64,000 bases of DNA from NCBI GenBank assembly GCA_011009095.1, contig VTPC01091285.1:1-64000 (forward strand). The letters are read 5' to 3'. Below the pieces are notes generated by a model. That model saw only the letters and a program-made list of their open reading frames with translations, did no database searches and had not been told where the DNA came from. Shown piece by piece: positions 47,910-61,800 of the stretch. Each line of letters begins with the position of its first letter. The first letter of the stretch is position 1. The DNA comes from Ignelater luminosus. Taxonomy: Eukaryota > Arthropoda > Insecta > Coleoptera > Elateridae. The position numbers were made by a program, and so were the translations under genes.

Positions 47910-50195
47910 TGAATTGTAATTGTACAATTTGTTTATTAAATGAACTTTATGCAGTATTAAAAGTATAATAAAAATAACATTTTACGACTAGAGTATCTAA
48001 AAAGAGGAAATTGTCTGCAGTTTAAGTTTTATTGTGCTTTTTGCATAATATTAATTATCATCCTGAGGAAAATTTCAATAAATATTTAGAGATAGAGCTA
48101 GTTTTTGTTGCAAAAAGGTTTTCCTTTTTAGATACCATACTGACAAGCTGTTCTGAACAGACAGATGGTATTTCTTTAGCCAAGTCACAATTTTCTCCAG
48201 GAATATTGTAAATAGGGATTGATATATGTTTACAGTATTTTCTTGTTTTACTTTAACCAATTTTAATTAATAATTTATAGAAAATTAAAAGATGCGTCCA
48301 ATCCATCATCTCCACATGATAAAATGTGCAATTATTCCTCGTCGTTAAAATAGGCTTTGATGGATAATTCACTAAAATCACAGAGACGAGTTTTGATAGG
48401 ATGCGCAATTATTTTTCATCATTGTGATAGGATGGAACTTGATCTTCGTTTTGTGAACGGGGTAATAAATTCTTATACTTGTGGTGGGAAATAGGAGCCC
48501 ATTATCGTTCTAGTTATCATTTGGTTCTCTTATTCAGAGAGGAGGTGTGATAATGGGATAAGAGGCTGTGTTAGTTCGCATTTCAGTTAAAGAATCAAAA
48601 TGAACACCTTTCTTGATATGGGGTACTAAAAATTTGACATTTTTCTGTAAAATTTGTCACTATCAAGTAGAATTTGTTTGTAAAATGATAACTGTCTAAT
48701 ATAAACCTCTAAACGTATCTTCCATATTTTGTTACATTTACAAAAGTTTACATAATTAGGTCTCTTGGAACTGAAAGTTGTAATGTGACCTTTACATCTT
48801 TTTAGTTTATTTATTTATTTTTTATTTATTTATTTGGTTTTTCTATCAAAGTCATTGTGTAGTAGTTTAAAAAATCAGAAATACAATTATTGTACAATTT
48901 GACCGCAACAATTTTTGATTCAATCTTTATAAGCTTCTTTCAAGAATAACAAGAAAATGCAATTCACAAAAATAGTAGGAGCCAAAACAAATTCAGAAAA
49001 TCCTAGAGAGGATTCTGTTAGTATGTCTTAGACCAAAACATCTAGTCAGGGGTGGATTGGTTCAAATGAACTCTTCACGCATCTTCCCTAGGTTTAAAAT
49101 TTTAAAGTATTTATTCAGTAACGTTTATGTTAACTTTTATTAACTTTCAGTTTAAGAATTTTAATTTCTTATTCTTGGAACTTGTCGATGACCTTCGTAA
49201 ATGCCTTTTATAAACTAAATTCGATCAGATGAGATTAATTAGTGACCTTAGCCACTAAAGAATCAGGTTTGTTCAATCCGACATGGAATTCAAATGTAGA
49301 AAGAGCTTATCCTAGAAAATCTTCTATCAAGCTGAAACTCCAAGTGTCACTATAATCCTATTGTGGTTATTACATCTTCCATTTGTCAAAATTTGATTCT
49401 CATTCGTAACTACAAACCCCGACGTGAACTAGTCAAGACTTCTCAGACATAATAAATACTGAAACGTGAACGGATAAAAAACATCGGTAAGACTGTTTTC
49501 TCTACTCATGTCAGTGACTCTTCGGTACGGAAGACTTATAAGAGACATTTTGGTTTTGTATTTTGAGCTAGTGTTTTTAAAACTCATTCCATGCTTAGAG
49601 GCCAGATAATAAAATGTTTAATAGATGAAAACAGCCTACTGCTACCATTCAAGAAGGTTTGTAAAAAGAGTTATATACGTTTGTTAGGGTCAAACTTTTC
49701 AAAACTTTAAACTTTAAATCGAATTTTTTTGTGTTTCAAAATCGGAGAGACTCAAACACCTTCTCTGTCATGAAAAGTGACACACAACTAAACTGTGATA
49801 CCGTTATCAATAAAACAGATGTTTTCTGGAATCACTGATGGAAATCACAAATTGTCGTTTAAGATTTGCATTGCACTTCCTTGTACTTATAGACCGCTAT
49901 AGACGGTCAAATTTTAACAACAACAACAAGAGGTTTCACAATGCATTCCAATTTACAGTGCAATGCTGTTTTCAGTGTATTTGGATGAATTCTAGAGTTT
50001 GTGCAGATACCAGAAACTGAGTATCAGTAGAGAAGTAACTCTAATTATATCTAGCCTCTTGAATACGGGATCACAATACGTATTACATTTAGCTCCAGTT
50101 AGATTCTAAAAAACCTTACTAGATAGATCAAGACTCTAATCAACCTTTAATACACACTCATGGTAAACTAATCACCATGTCTCGCAATGTCCTTG
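47910..50195. other. AT-rich DNA with a short TTTA microsatellite
   Basis: No gene recognised. At 48806-48835 there is an imperfect run of TTTA/TTTAT units. Other ORFs are short. Confidence 0.4.
48806..48835. repeat. TTTA-type microsatellite
   Basis: Imperfect run of tttatttatttatttttt-type units, about 30 bp. Confidence 0.7.
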
Positions 50196-50202
50196 CGCTT
50201 AT

Positions 50203-51740
50203 TAGTTCAGTCAATAAGCTGGGAAAATAAAAAACAAAACACTCAGCACGAATTTGAAAACTCTTTTTTGGAATGAGTTCTATATGACCCCAAGGTCATT
50301 CGTGACTATTGAGACCTTCCCCCCGCCCCCCTTCTGCGCCAAATCGCGAAGTCAACCCTTTCTGGAGATTTTTTTTATTTGTGAAAATGTGTGAATTTTA
50401 GCTCAAAAATGGCTTTTAGAAGGTTCTATTGTTCGCTGATTACAAATCCGATATTAGTCTTCCGGAAAAACCACCCTGGCCATAGAAAATCGGAAAGTTT
50501 TGCCTAATTTCGGAAAAACAATTTGGAATTTCAACTCGAAAATGAGTTCTAGATAGTTTTTTGGGTCGCTGATTACGAATCTAACATTAGTTTTCCGGAA
50601 AAGTAAACCAAGACGTGGAAAAACGGAAAATTTGGCCAAATTTCTGCAAAAAAGTTTCTTGTTTGTGAAAATTTTGAGTTTTAAGTCGTACATGGGTCCT
50701 AGGCGGTTTTTTTGGTCGCTAATTACGAATCCGATATTAGTTTTTCGGAAAAACTATCCTAGCCGTGGAAAATCGAAAAAGTTTGCCCAATTTCGGAAAA
50801 ACTTTTGGAATATCAGCTCGAAAATGGGTTCTAAATAGTTTTTTTGGTCGCTGATCACGAATCCGATATTAGTTTTCCGGAAAAATCAATCTGGTCGTGA
50901 AAAATTAGAAAACTTAGAAAAAAAATCTTTTTCTAGATGTTTTCGTTGTTATTTTCGAAGTGGCAGCATGCTATTATCCCGAAATCGACATGAAACACGT
51001 TTTTTTGAAAATTTCCTAATTGTTTTCCACGGGTTTTTCGCAATTTTTACTGCAATAGTGAAAACTGGTTCCAAACATGTCGACTACCTAGAAAGCGAGA
51101 TAAACTGCCACCTGAGAGCGGTTAAACATGAGAAAAATAAAGAAAATGGCAAAAGTTTCTAATTTTGTATGGTCAGGATGGTTATGCGGAAAACTAATAT
51201 TGGATTCGTGATCAGCGACCCAAAAAACTATCTAGAATCCATTTTCGAGCTGAAATTCCAAAATATTTTTAGAAATTGTGCCAAATTTTCCAATTTTCCA
51301 CGGTCAGGGTGGTTTTCCCGAAAAACTAATATCAGATTCGTGATCAGCGATCAAAGAAACCCCCTAGGACCCATTTTAGAGTTAAAATTCAAACTTTTCA
51401 CAAACAAGAAAGTTTTTTTAAGAAATTAGGCCAAATTTTCCGTTTTTCCACGGCCAGGTTTACTTTTCTGGAAAACTAATGCCAGAGTCGTGATCAGCGA
51501 CTCAAAAAATCCTCTAAAAGCCTTTTTTGAGCTATAATTTACACATTTTCACAAATAAAAGAAATTTCCAGAAAGGGTTGATTTCGCGATTTGGGGCAGA
51601 AGGGGAGGCGTAGGGGGAAGGTCTCAATAGTTATGAATGATCCTGGGGTCATATAAAACTCATTGCAAAAAAGTTGTTTTAAATTCGTGCTGAGTGTTTT
51701 TTTTTATTCCGCCTTTTTTCCCAGCTTATTGACTGGACTA
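50203..51740. mobile_element. Foldback-type element: long inverted arms made of tandem sub-repeats
   Basis: The outer ends tagttcagtcaataagctg (50203) and, inverted, cagcttattgactggacta (ending 51740) pair, and both sides carry ttat (50199-50202 and 51741-51744), a possible 4-bp target duplication. The left arm (about 50203-50922) and right arm (about 51151-51740) are inverted copies, including the GC-rich strip ccttccccccgccccc near 50315 and its inverse near 51590-51625. Each arm contains a tandem sub-repeat with the core cgctgattacgaatccgat-type, four times on the left (about 50435, 50563, 50713, 50847) and three times, inverted, on the right (about 51193, 51324, 51475), spaced about 128-150 bp. 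A spacer of about 230 bp lies between. ORFs here follow the repeats and are not genes. There is no transposase, so the element is non-autonomous. Confidence 0.85.
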
Positions 51741-51744
51741 TTAT

Positions 51745-54365
51745 AGTTTTCTATAGAACAATCAATAATTAATGTTCAAACTTTGTCAGTAAATGGAAGT
51801 GGCGTTATCTTTGTTAGTAACAACTGGATACAGTTCTGATAACTGTGAAATAGAAACAAATAACTAAGCAAAGATAATTAGGTCTGGAAGCTTGTAGCTG
51901 AAATATATCAAATGCTGTTCATTTCTGAGATCAATTTAATACTGTAGCGTCACTTTCTAAAAACTAGAAATTCGGAACAAATGTACTTTTAGGAATGTGA
52001 CATCACGCCAAACTTTCACAGAAAAAGGGTCTTGCTTTTAATTTTTTTCTTTAGAAATACTTTTAAGCGTTTCACACAGCAAATTTTTGTAGAAGGTAAA
52101 GCATTTTGTTTTAGTCTAATTCCTCTTACAGTACCTACAGCAATATTTCCTTGAAGATCTAACACAAAACTTCTGTCAAAAGTTTCAGAATATCATTATT
52201 ATATTTTTTCTACGAAGACTGCGCTAGTAATATAAAAAGCTTGTCAACATTGTACAGACTCTCTCTTAGTGTTTGAATCTCAGCCAAGTATCAACTCACA
52301 TGAGTTGATAGGTTCTTTACGGTTCCACAACAATTGTAACAACTTGTTAACCTGTTTATAAACTTTAATAAGTAACATTTATTATTTTACTATTTATTAT
52401 TATTAAACGAACTCGCATATTATTGTTATAAAAAACCTGCACATCGGAACTTCTGTAACACTTAAACTTTTGCTTTATAGTGAAATTTGGATCAGTAATT
52501 TTGAAAATTTTATCAGAGTGTCAACGTACAGACAGGAGCGGTAGCACTCAACGTTTACAGACTAAACCTTGTTTTTAGAATATATTGATTGACGTATACC
52601 TCACAAAAAGAAAGTCCTTCACACCTTACTCCAGGCAATATTTGTAGTTTTTGCCTGTTACTTACTATGCAGTATTTCAAAAGAAAAGCTCACTAACTTC
52701 TTCAAGAAGTAGAAAAAAAACAGTAAATTTGAAGAAAAGTGTTGGGTCTAGAAACACAATTTTTGACATTTTACACCCGCGATTAACGTGCTAAAAAAAT
52801 GATCTTAACAGTTTTTTCAAGTTTGATCTTGCTGTTGCTTCTGATAGCATGTTCTGGCGAATCTTAAAACTTTTTAAGTAACCTTAAAAGATACATAGTG
52901 GAAGGCCGCCTATTTCTAGCAATTCCAATGTCATTTTCATATTCTTAACCAAACCAGTAGCTTAAGCAGTCTGCGCCAGTCTGCATTGTCTAGTAATGGG
53001 TTCAATAGTAAGTATCCCCCACGCTCCGCTATGAATTAAGATTAACGCGATCTAGAATAACTAACTTGGAAATAATAAATACGAAATATAGTGGGAGTTT
53101 TGTCTAAATTTTCTTTTCAAGAAACAGTTTAACAACCCTCTTTTATTTAAGAGTACATTATAAGTGTGACAAAATCTTTTCTTGTTGATTGTGACAATTA
53201 TACGTTGATCAAAAAGAGAGGTTACCAATAAAAGGAAATTAAAAAAAATATGTTACAGGAATTTTTCACTTAATCAAGTAACCTCAAAAACTTAAAAATG
53301 CCGTAACTGACATTTTCTTCTTTGAATCAACTTTTGTTAGCATTAATATCTCATTATGTCTTGAAACAGTACTTTGCATCATAAACTCAACTTATTTTAA
53401 TTAATGTCTTATTATAAGTACCTTTCAGGTGCTGTAGAAATTTATGTTTTACTTTCATTGATTAGCCTATGATGAAATCTTGTAGTAGTGTAGGTCGCTT
53501 CATATAGAATGAATATTAATAGAGGAGATAAGATCTATAGCAGTATGTCTGATTTTGTTGTTGTTAAGAATTAGATTTAAAGCTACAGAAAAAGACACAA
53601 GAAGTAAAGAACACTCAAAAGGAACTGATTAATTGTATTCTTGAACAGAGCTCATTCTTCTGAATAGATTACTTTGCTTGTAGTCAATTACTCTGATTTA
53701 TTGCATATGTCAAATTTGTTTGTGTCATATTATGCAGTTTGAATTCTTTTCCTATTGATTTCTGGGTTACACCGATTTCAACTAGCTCCACTTGCACTCA
53801 ATATTTTTCGCTGGACCAGAAGCTGCTCTTTGAGAAAGTCTTATGACTGAGCACTCTGCAAAAATTTAATTTTTCTTTGGAATTATCTACTTTGTATTGA
53901 GAGTTGTAACAAACTAATCCTTATGCATAAACACAGATACGACACAAAGGCTTAAGTCTTCAACGCTATATGCTCAAGTGAAGTTAAGAGTTTTTTCAGA
54001 TTTTAGACTTTTTTCATGTCGTGCCATCAAAAAGTAGCGTCTTCTTAGTGAACTTACAAAATAAATGGCATTTTTGTCATTGAAATAAATAAGCTAACGA
54101 TCTTGCTTGACTATCAATTGGTAAAATCTTAAATGAACTATTTTCAGGGCGATTAGCTAAAAATATGTATCTGAAAATAGTTGTTAAGTAAATAGAAATA
54201 TATCGTGTGAAGCTGGAACAGAAAATTCAGTCTTATTTGTAGAGAATGACCATACAAGATTATGTTTGAATTAATACTTATTTTTGAGAAAAATAATTAA
54301 CAGTTGTTTGTAGCATTTAAATGTAAATATTATAAAAAAAGAAATAAACAATTTGTTATTGTTGT
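51745..54365. other. About 2.6 kb of AT-rich DNA, no gene recognised
   Basis: No ORF over 60 codons and no repeat seen. A slightly GC-richer strip at 52965-53040 has no motif. Confidence 0.4.
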
Positions 54366-54501
54366 TACTGGGAGGTTTCAAGGATTGCCGCTCTGTTGCC
54401 CATCAAGATAAAATAATGCTGCACCGAGATTATATGAACGTGCGGTGAATTCAAATTGCGGCTTGATTGATCAGCTCTTTGCAATGTAAAGAGATGGCAC
54501 G

Positions 54502-54560
54502 GCACCCTCGAACTATAAAAGGGTGCATCGATTGCTAGTTCGTACAGATATAATTAAAGC
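54502..54560 (+). promoter_or_regulatory. Candidate core promoter with TATA box
   Basis: TATAAAAG at 54514-54521 lies in a GC-richer 150-bp stretch (54380-54540). It is flanked by a 7-bp inverted repeat, gcaccct (54502-54508) and agggtgc (54520-54526). A start site would be expected about 30 bp downstream near 54541-54545. About 30 bp further, aaa|GTAAGA (54570-54576) could be a splice donor, giving a very short non-coding first exon. No downstream coding exon is recognised, and the initiator match is weak. Confidence 0.3.
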
Positions 54561-54579
54561 TTCCAGTACTAAAGTAAGA

Positions 54580-57485
54580 AGAGGTACCTACTTCGCTTCT
54601 ACCGTCAATTTTAATTAACTTTTTTCTTTAAACAATGCGCCATTATAAAACAGCAGGATTACTTTTGTTTGAAGTACAACGATGTATTATAACATGTGTA
54701 TCTGCAAACTTTTTTATTGTTAATATCAAAAAGATAATTTAAATATTAAAAAATTATTATCGTTACAATACAGATTGTTGTACTTGTTCCACTATTACTT
54801 GTCAAACAGCTTTCAAACCAATATCTAGATTTTGTTAACCCTAGAGCACGATAAAACCCTATAGAACTTGCTTGATTAAGGGAGACTGCATATATTTAAA
54901 ATAAGGGCTGCTGGAAGAGCCAAAATAGATCTGATCCGATCAGCATATCCCAGTTAGTGTGAAACAACGCCCTGGGGGTTCACACATACGGGCGTTCTAT
55001 TTCGAACCATTGCAACTAAAGTATAAGGGCGACAACGGCATGTCAAAGAGAAATATAGGATTAACAAAGGGACAATGTTGGTGCACCAAAATTCAATTAA
55101 GCGTAAAATTTTTATTAATTCACTATGCGTATTAAAAGAAATCGTTCATAAATAAGTATTAGTGTTTAACATTGGAACGTTGAACTTCTTTGAATGAGGA
55201 TCATACTAGTTAGGGTTTGTCTAGAAATAGAAACTTGAAGTCTTGCTTGGGTTTTTTTTGTAACTACATATGAAAAGTGGACTAGATTCAAGTTTTTGTT
55301 TTGAGTTTTTAGAATCTATCCGTTTTTTATTCTACACATGCATGTTACAACTCTACATTAACGCTAAAAGTTATTTTCTTTTCATTTTTTGTTTGCCATA
55401 TTTCTTTGTAAATCTTTATTTGAAATTTGATGATACGACGATTTTGGCGTTATTGGGAATATTAGTCAGACTGAAAAAAAAATATACAGAGAAGCTCCAC
55501 CATGCCTTTGTTGTAAACCTATTTGTAATCATTCTTTGTGAGATTGTTTAAAGTTTTTGATGTTTCTGCTTTAACGTCTTTAATCAACCAAAAAATTAAT
55601 TCTTTGAGAAGATTTTTAAATAATGAAAACAATTAAGAGGCTCTAACTATTACTCACATGAGTGTAAGTTAATAAACGAAAGCTGATAATCGCATGGTGC
55701 ACTGCCATGGTGAAATCTCTAGCAGTGACGCTGATTATTTATGGATAAAACACTTATTTTACTCCAGATCTAAATGCAGATAATACTTTTAGTAATTTAT
55801 GGTTGTCATTCTGAACAATAATATATTTTGCCTTTTCTAGACTCACTGTTGTTCAGAAAGATTGCTATCATTGGAGATACTTTACATTAATAAATATGAA
55901 GAGTCTCTTGAAGATAGACACTGAAACTCTTTGGCACTATAGATAAATCTGCGTTATGACGGCGTAAGTTCCCATAGGGAGCTCTCAAAGCATCATCATT
56001 ATACCTGATCGGTCACATCTGTTGTGGTATGAGGCTAACATTGATGTAGTGCTAAAAATTATTTTACATATTGTAATTACAATTTTCTTCTATTGGTATC
56101 AATTCTAAGCAGAGTTTTATCGCAATTGCAGATATATTTAACCTGGCTTCTCTTCTTAGAAGGGTCTAGAGTCTATCAAAAAAAGGCTTAATGCTAATTT
56201 CGTAACGATAAAGCTTTGCCATATAAAAAGTAACTCGTCTAAAAACACACTAGGGATCTTATTAAGGCTCCAAGAGACGCTAACATGGATTTTTGAGTCT
56301 GGAACTCAAAGAACTGGAGAGATTTTAGAAGTTTGCTTCTTGAGTTAATTTGCCTTTTTATGGGTAGCGACAAAAGACTTTTGAGTGCTCTTTTTCTTGT
56401 TATCATCTATTTTGTTACTTATTAAATCACGAGCTCATCCTACAGTATTGACCGTTACTAAGTACCCAGGTAATTCAAAACAGATACATGTTATTTGGAA
56501 CAAATTATGTTTAAGTCAAAAATATTTACTTTTTGGAAAATCTTGACATTCTTCAACTATAACTTTGCTACCTTGTTCATTAAGTAAGTGCTTTTCAATA
56601 AAATATTATAATTCTATCATGTGCATTTACTGTACGAATATGATCAAATTTTGCATAATACTGGAAGTTTGAAATACTGGTTAGAACTAGTATAGCAGTG
56701 TTTATCCTGAAAGCGAATCTCGAAAACGGAAAGGCTTATGAATAACATAAACTGCGTGATTTAGCTGGACTGGCTCAGTAGTGTCGCTTTTTCAAAAAGT
56801 CAGATCATCAAATACTTAGTATCTCAGAAATAAATAACCAAGGAAAACCCTCTAATATCCAACAATAAACGAAACATTTTTAAATTTACATAAAACTTAA
56901 GAAACATTGAGGTTTTTGGAATTTGAATATCGAATTGTGTTAAGGCTCAATAAACTATACTCTATCTGTTAAAATTTTCTCCCTTCATCTTTACGTATAA
57001 CATCTTCGAGTTTCTTTCATGTATAGGAACGTTTAATAGGTAAAAGAAAAAAAGATTAATTAGAAAGGTTGTGTTATGTTCTATGCCAACAAGATGGTTA
57101 TGCAGCTGTTGTCAAAAACCTGCCCGCACTAGCTCTCGTTACGTTAGTTACAAAAATCTTTTAGGGAGAAATTAATTGAGGACCGTTTTTTCAAAACTCA
57201 ACATATTAGAAAAGTAGTTTTTCAGAAAACATATTTATTATTTTGCAGCTATTTAAAAAAAAAGTCAATATATTTTGGTATAATATCTTTAATATTCGAT
57301 ACAAGTAACACGTGTGCAAAATCTGAAAGTTCTGTGTTTGTATTTATTGCTTTGAAAAGCTAACAAAAATCCAAAGTTTATTCAAAACTAAACAATGACT
57401 TCGCAAGGAGTGCTAAAAAGTACTTACAAAAAGATATAGGTAAAGCACTGAAGCTACAAAACGTTTTTTTCTTCGTTGTATTCTT
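54580..57485. other. AT-rich DNA, no gene recognised
   Basis: The 93-codon plus ORF at 55270-55551 is very rich in F, L and I and looks like chance. No repeat structure seen. Confidence 0.4.
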
Positions 57486-57489
57486 TGAA

Positions 57490-58830
57490 AATATTCTCGT
57501 CATCTCTATGGGGCTCTCCCAACTGCCCTCCAGTCGCTGACAACACATCTTGATAGAACGACTTAGCATGTTTAATGACTGAACTTGCCGCTTCCCAAAG
57601 ATTTTTTTATTGATAGCCCATGTGTTAGTGTGATAAGAACTAATGGTTGTGAACTAGAAGAACGTTGCTTATGCAACCCGATATGCACAAAATTAATTAT
57701 CTCAGAGATTAGTTTTGACATACTTGCCGCACTTTGTAAATCACGTGACATTCGGTCATATTTGAACACCTTGTACATTCTAAAGGTGATTTGACATTAT
57801 CTTTTTTTTGTATTTATCATATCAGACTTTGGCAAAACTTTTACTTTGGACATTAAGTCTGCATTGTTAAATTCCTTTTTGAAGATATTGCACGTTATCG
57901 TTCCTCCCATACACATTAGACACCAATACATCCACCTTCTTTTCTTTTTTCTGATACTCCATTACTCGTAATGCTTCAGATATCTTAAATAGCAGTTTAG
58001 ATTTTAGTAATATTATGGTTTGTGTCTTAAAATCATGAACAACCCAATGTTCTCCATAATGAAGTACAGTTCCAGTAGTAGTCTTCTGGTGATGCAATGT
58101 CATTTTTTCTATACTCTTTTTCAATCCGACCAAATACTTGGGCAGCAGTCATATAAGTGTGATTTCTAATAGGATAAAGATATTTTATGCTACTAAACAG
58201 TGTATGTGTTTCTAAAAAGTGCACCAAAATACTTACTAATACGGAATTTTTATTTTGACTAGCACATGCATCTGAAAACAAGTGAAGTCTATAATTGTTT
58301 TTGGGGTGCACCCCTAAATTTATTGCTCTTGAAGATTATGCAAGAAATGTATCAGGCAACTTGTAACCTCGTTCGCTCCTCTCGAATTCTCTGTTTCGAG
58401 CCACACATTATGAAAAATATAGTTTTTGTCTTGTGCTTTGTTTCTATGTATCATTATTGTTAAATTATAAAGCTATACTTGTCGACTGAGGAATACTTCA
58501 CCGACTGAAAGTTTAGGTAAAGGTTGATTCTGTTGCATGTCCAGATACTATTTTAATGACATCAGAATTTTCTTGTTTCATTATATCATGAAATTTCTTT
58601 GCTGTTAACTTATGTACTTTAAATCTAGTTCGACTTTCACTTTTTTCATTAAGTTGTTTAGCTTGTTTTACAGAAACTTGCAATTTTTTGCAAGTAGAGC
58701 ATGTATCGCCGAGTAGATTTCCAAAACCCAATTTGAAATTTGAAAACAATATTTTTTTTAACTTGGAAAGATAATACGATTTTGTATCTCCCCCTTTGGT
58801 ACAAAAATGTTTCCACATTAAATTGATATT
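57490..58830 (-). pseudogene. Sola-like transposase relic, central and C-terminal region
   Basis: Minus strand. The first open part, 58818-58513, reads MWKHFCTKGGDTKSYYLSKL, then FKLGFGNLLGDTCSTCKKLQ, matching the family's F+..FN..FG.P..D.C..C..L block. After a decayed stretch (family: yyr.l.vyn..vh......Y.W.E..g.rG..EV.S.l) comes 58311-58033 with YRLHLFSDACASQNKNSVLV, then LVHFLETHTLFSSIKYLYPI, then a NHTYM..AQVFGRIEKEYRK block. SDACASQNKN carries a conserved Asp, and the H.YM..D..FG block has its Asp replaced by Gln (AAQVFG). The part 58133-57867 (GEHWVVHDFKTQTI, LLFKISEALRV) continues it, with DVLSATGG-type words near 57550 at the C-terminus. Frameshifts and stops are present. Family recognised from memory; the Sola label is tentative. 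Confidence 0.65.
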
Positions 58831-58839
58831 AAATTTGGA

Positions 58840-61800
58840 TGGTAAGTTTCCTCTGGAATAATGACTTTCACGTCACCGTCACCTTGAAAACAACCGTTGT
58901 TCATCGTAATACAATTAGAACTAAAACTGCATTAATGCAAGTTTAATCATGTTAAATTTTGAAAAGTCTCGAATGATCTTGTTGAGTTTTCCAAAAACGT
59001 TAAAATTTTGTAAGCCAATAACATGGATAATGTTGGATTTTGTCATGATTTGAGTTTACCAATGGATAGAGCACTCAAAAATTAATATATTGATGCGTAT
59101 CTCGTTTTTGATAAATTTGCCATTGTTGGGCTTTAAAAAAACGCTCTTCAATTGGTTTTGATAGAATTTCAGAAAAAAATATATTTTGTTGAGCTTCTTA
59201 TTTTTCAGGTTCAAAATGATTATCGATCAATTAGATATCTTATGTAGTTAGGCATTTCCTAACCTGCATGAAAGTGAACTGCTAATGTCGATGTTATTCA
59301 AAGCAAACGTTGGAAAAAAACTGACTTTAAAATTATATGATACTTGTGTGTATACCAAAATGCATAATTGAAGGCGAGATAAGTGTTTTTGTGGTACCAA
59401 CCTTATAAAGCAGTGCTCGGCATATTAAAAACGAAATAATTACCAAAATGTAAAGAAAACTTTGTTATTTGGAGCTGCAATGCCATAGTGAGAAGGCCTA
59501 CATTAATAAAAAGGTAGATTTAATGGTAGAATGCCGGAGCACCTACTGTTTGTCTGCTGCGCACTTGACTCCCCAATGACGTTAAATGTATAAGAATTGA
59601 GCAGCGTCACCTAGTATTGATAAAATAAGATAAAACCAGTTGTGCTTATAACATTTCAAATTAATTGATGCTACCAATGAAACATATGTACCTAGTACAA
59701 AAATCTTCGCTTACCAATCATTCTACCATTTTTCAAAGTTACATTGAAAATGTAATAGTGATTTATACATAAAACTATTTTTATTAAAACTGTAAGTTTT
59801 GTCCTATTTTTATTCAAACAGAAATATAATTTATGGGTCCGGTGTATTTTATTTTAATAGAAAGTGAACAACATATGACGTTACGTACTACTAACTTTAA
59901 ACTACACTGATGTATGCTATTTTATGAAATGTATAAAATATATCGCGTTAATTTCCGCTATTTTAGAAACAGCCACACAACTCCGTGGCAACTAACAATT
60001 TCCTAACAAAGCAATAAATTCTCGTTTGCGACATATGTATACTGTCAAATAACAAAAAAAAAACAGAAACATTTTTGAAATTAGATGTAATACACCAAAT
60101 TGCATTGCATTCTAAGAAATTAGATTCTTCTTGTTTGAATATTTAATAGAATTTTACCAGGTTGGCAATAAAGGTGAATTTTCGTTTGAATACCGCTGAA
60201 ATAACCAGTAAAAGTCTTGGAAGCGATCACCCCAATTTGTCGCCAATGCTGCTTTTCCCAGTCTGGACACGGTCCAGGGCGCCAGTCTATTACACTAATA
60301 GCCTTATTGTAAGGGGAAGCTGACTTTAAAATATGCGCTGTTCCTGCTGAATTCCGATCTAAAATAAGCTTTCGGGAACAAACATTTTTCTGTACAACCC
60401 AAGTTTCGCAGCAAGCATTCCATCTTAATGTTTATTAAATGTAGTTTCCAAGGGTTTTTATGTTGGTTTTTATACAAAAGAAAAAAGAAAAGGGAGTTTC
60501 TTTCTTTCGTTCCTCTTAATTTGTTGTATATTGGGGAAAATTCAATTGATGCCTACTATATGTTTGGTTTGATAACGTACTGTATCCCAGCAGCTGCCTA
60601 GAATATTGCCTTCGTTTTTATTTTAAACCTCACTCTAGATAGTTATTACAACTTTGTTATGTACATATGTAGTATGTATTTGTGTCATACCTTAATTTTG
60701 ATCAATTTAAAAAATAAACACTTACCTGATCTTAATTTTATTTATGCTTTTATCAAATAACAAAAATGGTAATTACATCAATTAATGTGAATTAAACATT
60801 AATCATAGTTGTTTTTGTTGTATTTTATCGTTGGATGATCGATTGCTCAATGCTTACACAATTCAAGTGAACAGCAGACAAGCACTTAAATTCTTTACAT
60901 TAATCCTTAGTCACTTAAACCACCATCAACTATAGTTCCTAGTGTGACCTTTCATTGAATCTAGTTTACCATCTATTGGAAGCCATTTTCCTATGGTGGC
61001 ATTCCAGTTCTGACAATTCTAACTAAAATCTTAGATTTCTACTAGAAAGTAGAAAACTATGAGATAAATTTAGGCATAGACAAGGATCATTAAAACTCTT
61101 TCAAATCTTTAAAAGTTAATTTTTCTTCAAACGTTTATTTTGAATAACATCGATATTAGCAGATTAGCTTCATGAAGATTAGAAACTATTCCTATGCATA
61201 ACTAAAAAAGATGTCTAACTGGGAATGTATTGGTGATAATTTTAAATTTGAAAAATAAAACATTAATGAAATTTATTCTTTCTTGGAATTCTTGATGACA
61301 ATATCATCACAACCATTCTTGTTCTTCTTTTTTATTCTACATATTGAAGATTGCTGTGGGTTACATGAATGAAATTTAAATATGTTGACCAAAAGGGTAA
61401 AAGTTGGATAAATACGGAAAAAGGTTGTAACGGATGACCCATAGTCTATTCTACTTTAGATGAAAATAAGGCTTGGCAAAAAGTAGACCGTGGAAATAGG
61501 CGACTTCATAAGCAAAACGGTTGAGGAGCATAGTGTTCTAAATTTAAACTTTTTTTGCTTGTTTACATTGTCAATTCACAAAGTTCTTACGGCTATATAA
61601 CTTAGAAAAAGCGAAGGGTGGAAGTTTCTATCCTCATTAGAACTGCCTTTTAGATATCAAAGATATACAACATACAACATTGCACTTCCAGCCTCTTTTT
61701 TGACTCCATCAAAATTCTTCGATCAGATGCTAAAGATTTCAGAAGCAAAATACGAATTTATGTAAATCTGACTTTTTGAAAGTGTTATACTGCTGAATTA

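Noticed and set aside
50454..51429. Several ORFs with internally repeated peptides (e.g. FVISDPKNYLE repeated)
   Set aside because: The peptide repeats follow the DNA sub-repeats of the foldback element, occur on both strands, and unit spacing is not consistently a multiple of three.
55270..55551. 93-codon ORF resembling a membrane protein
   Set aside because: Hydrophobicity comes from T-rich DNA; no conserved wording or gene signals.
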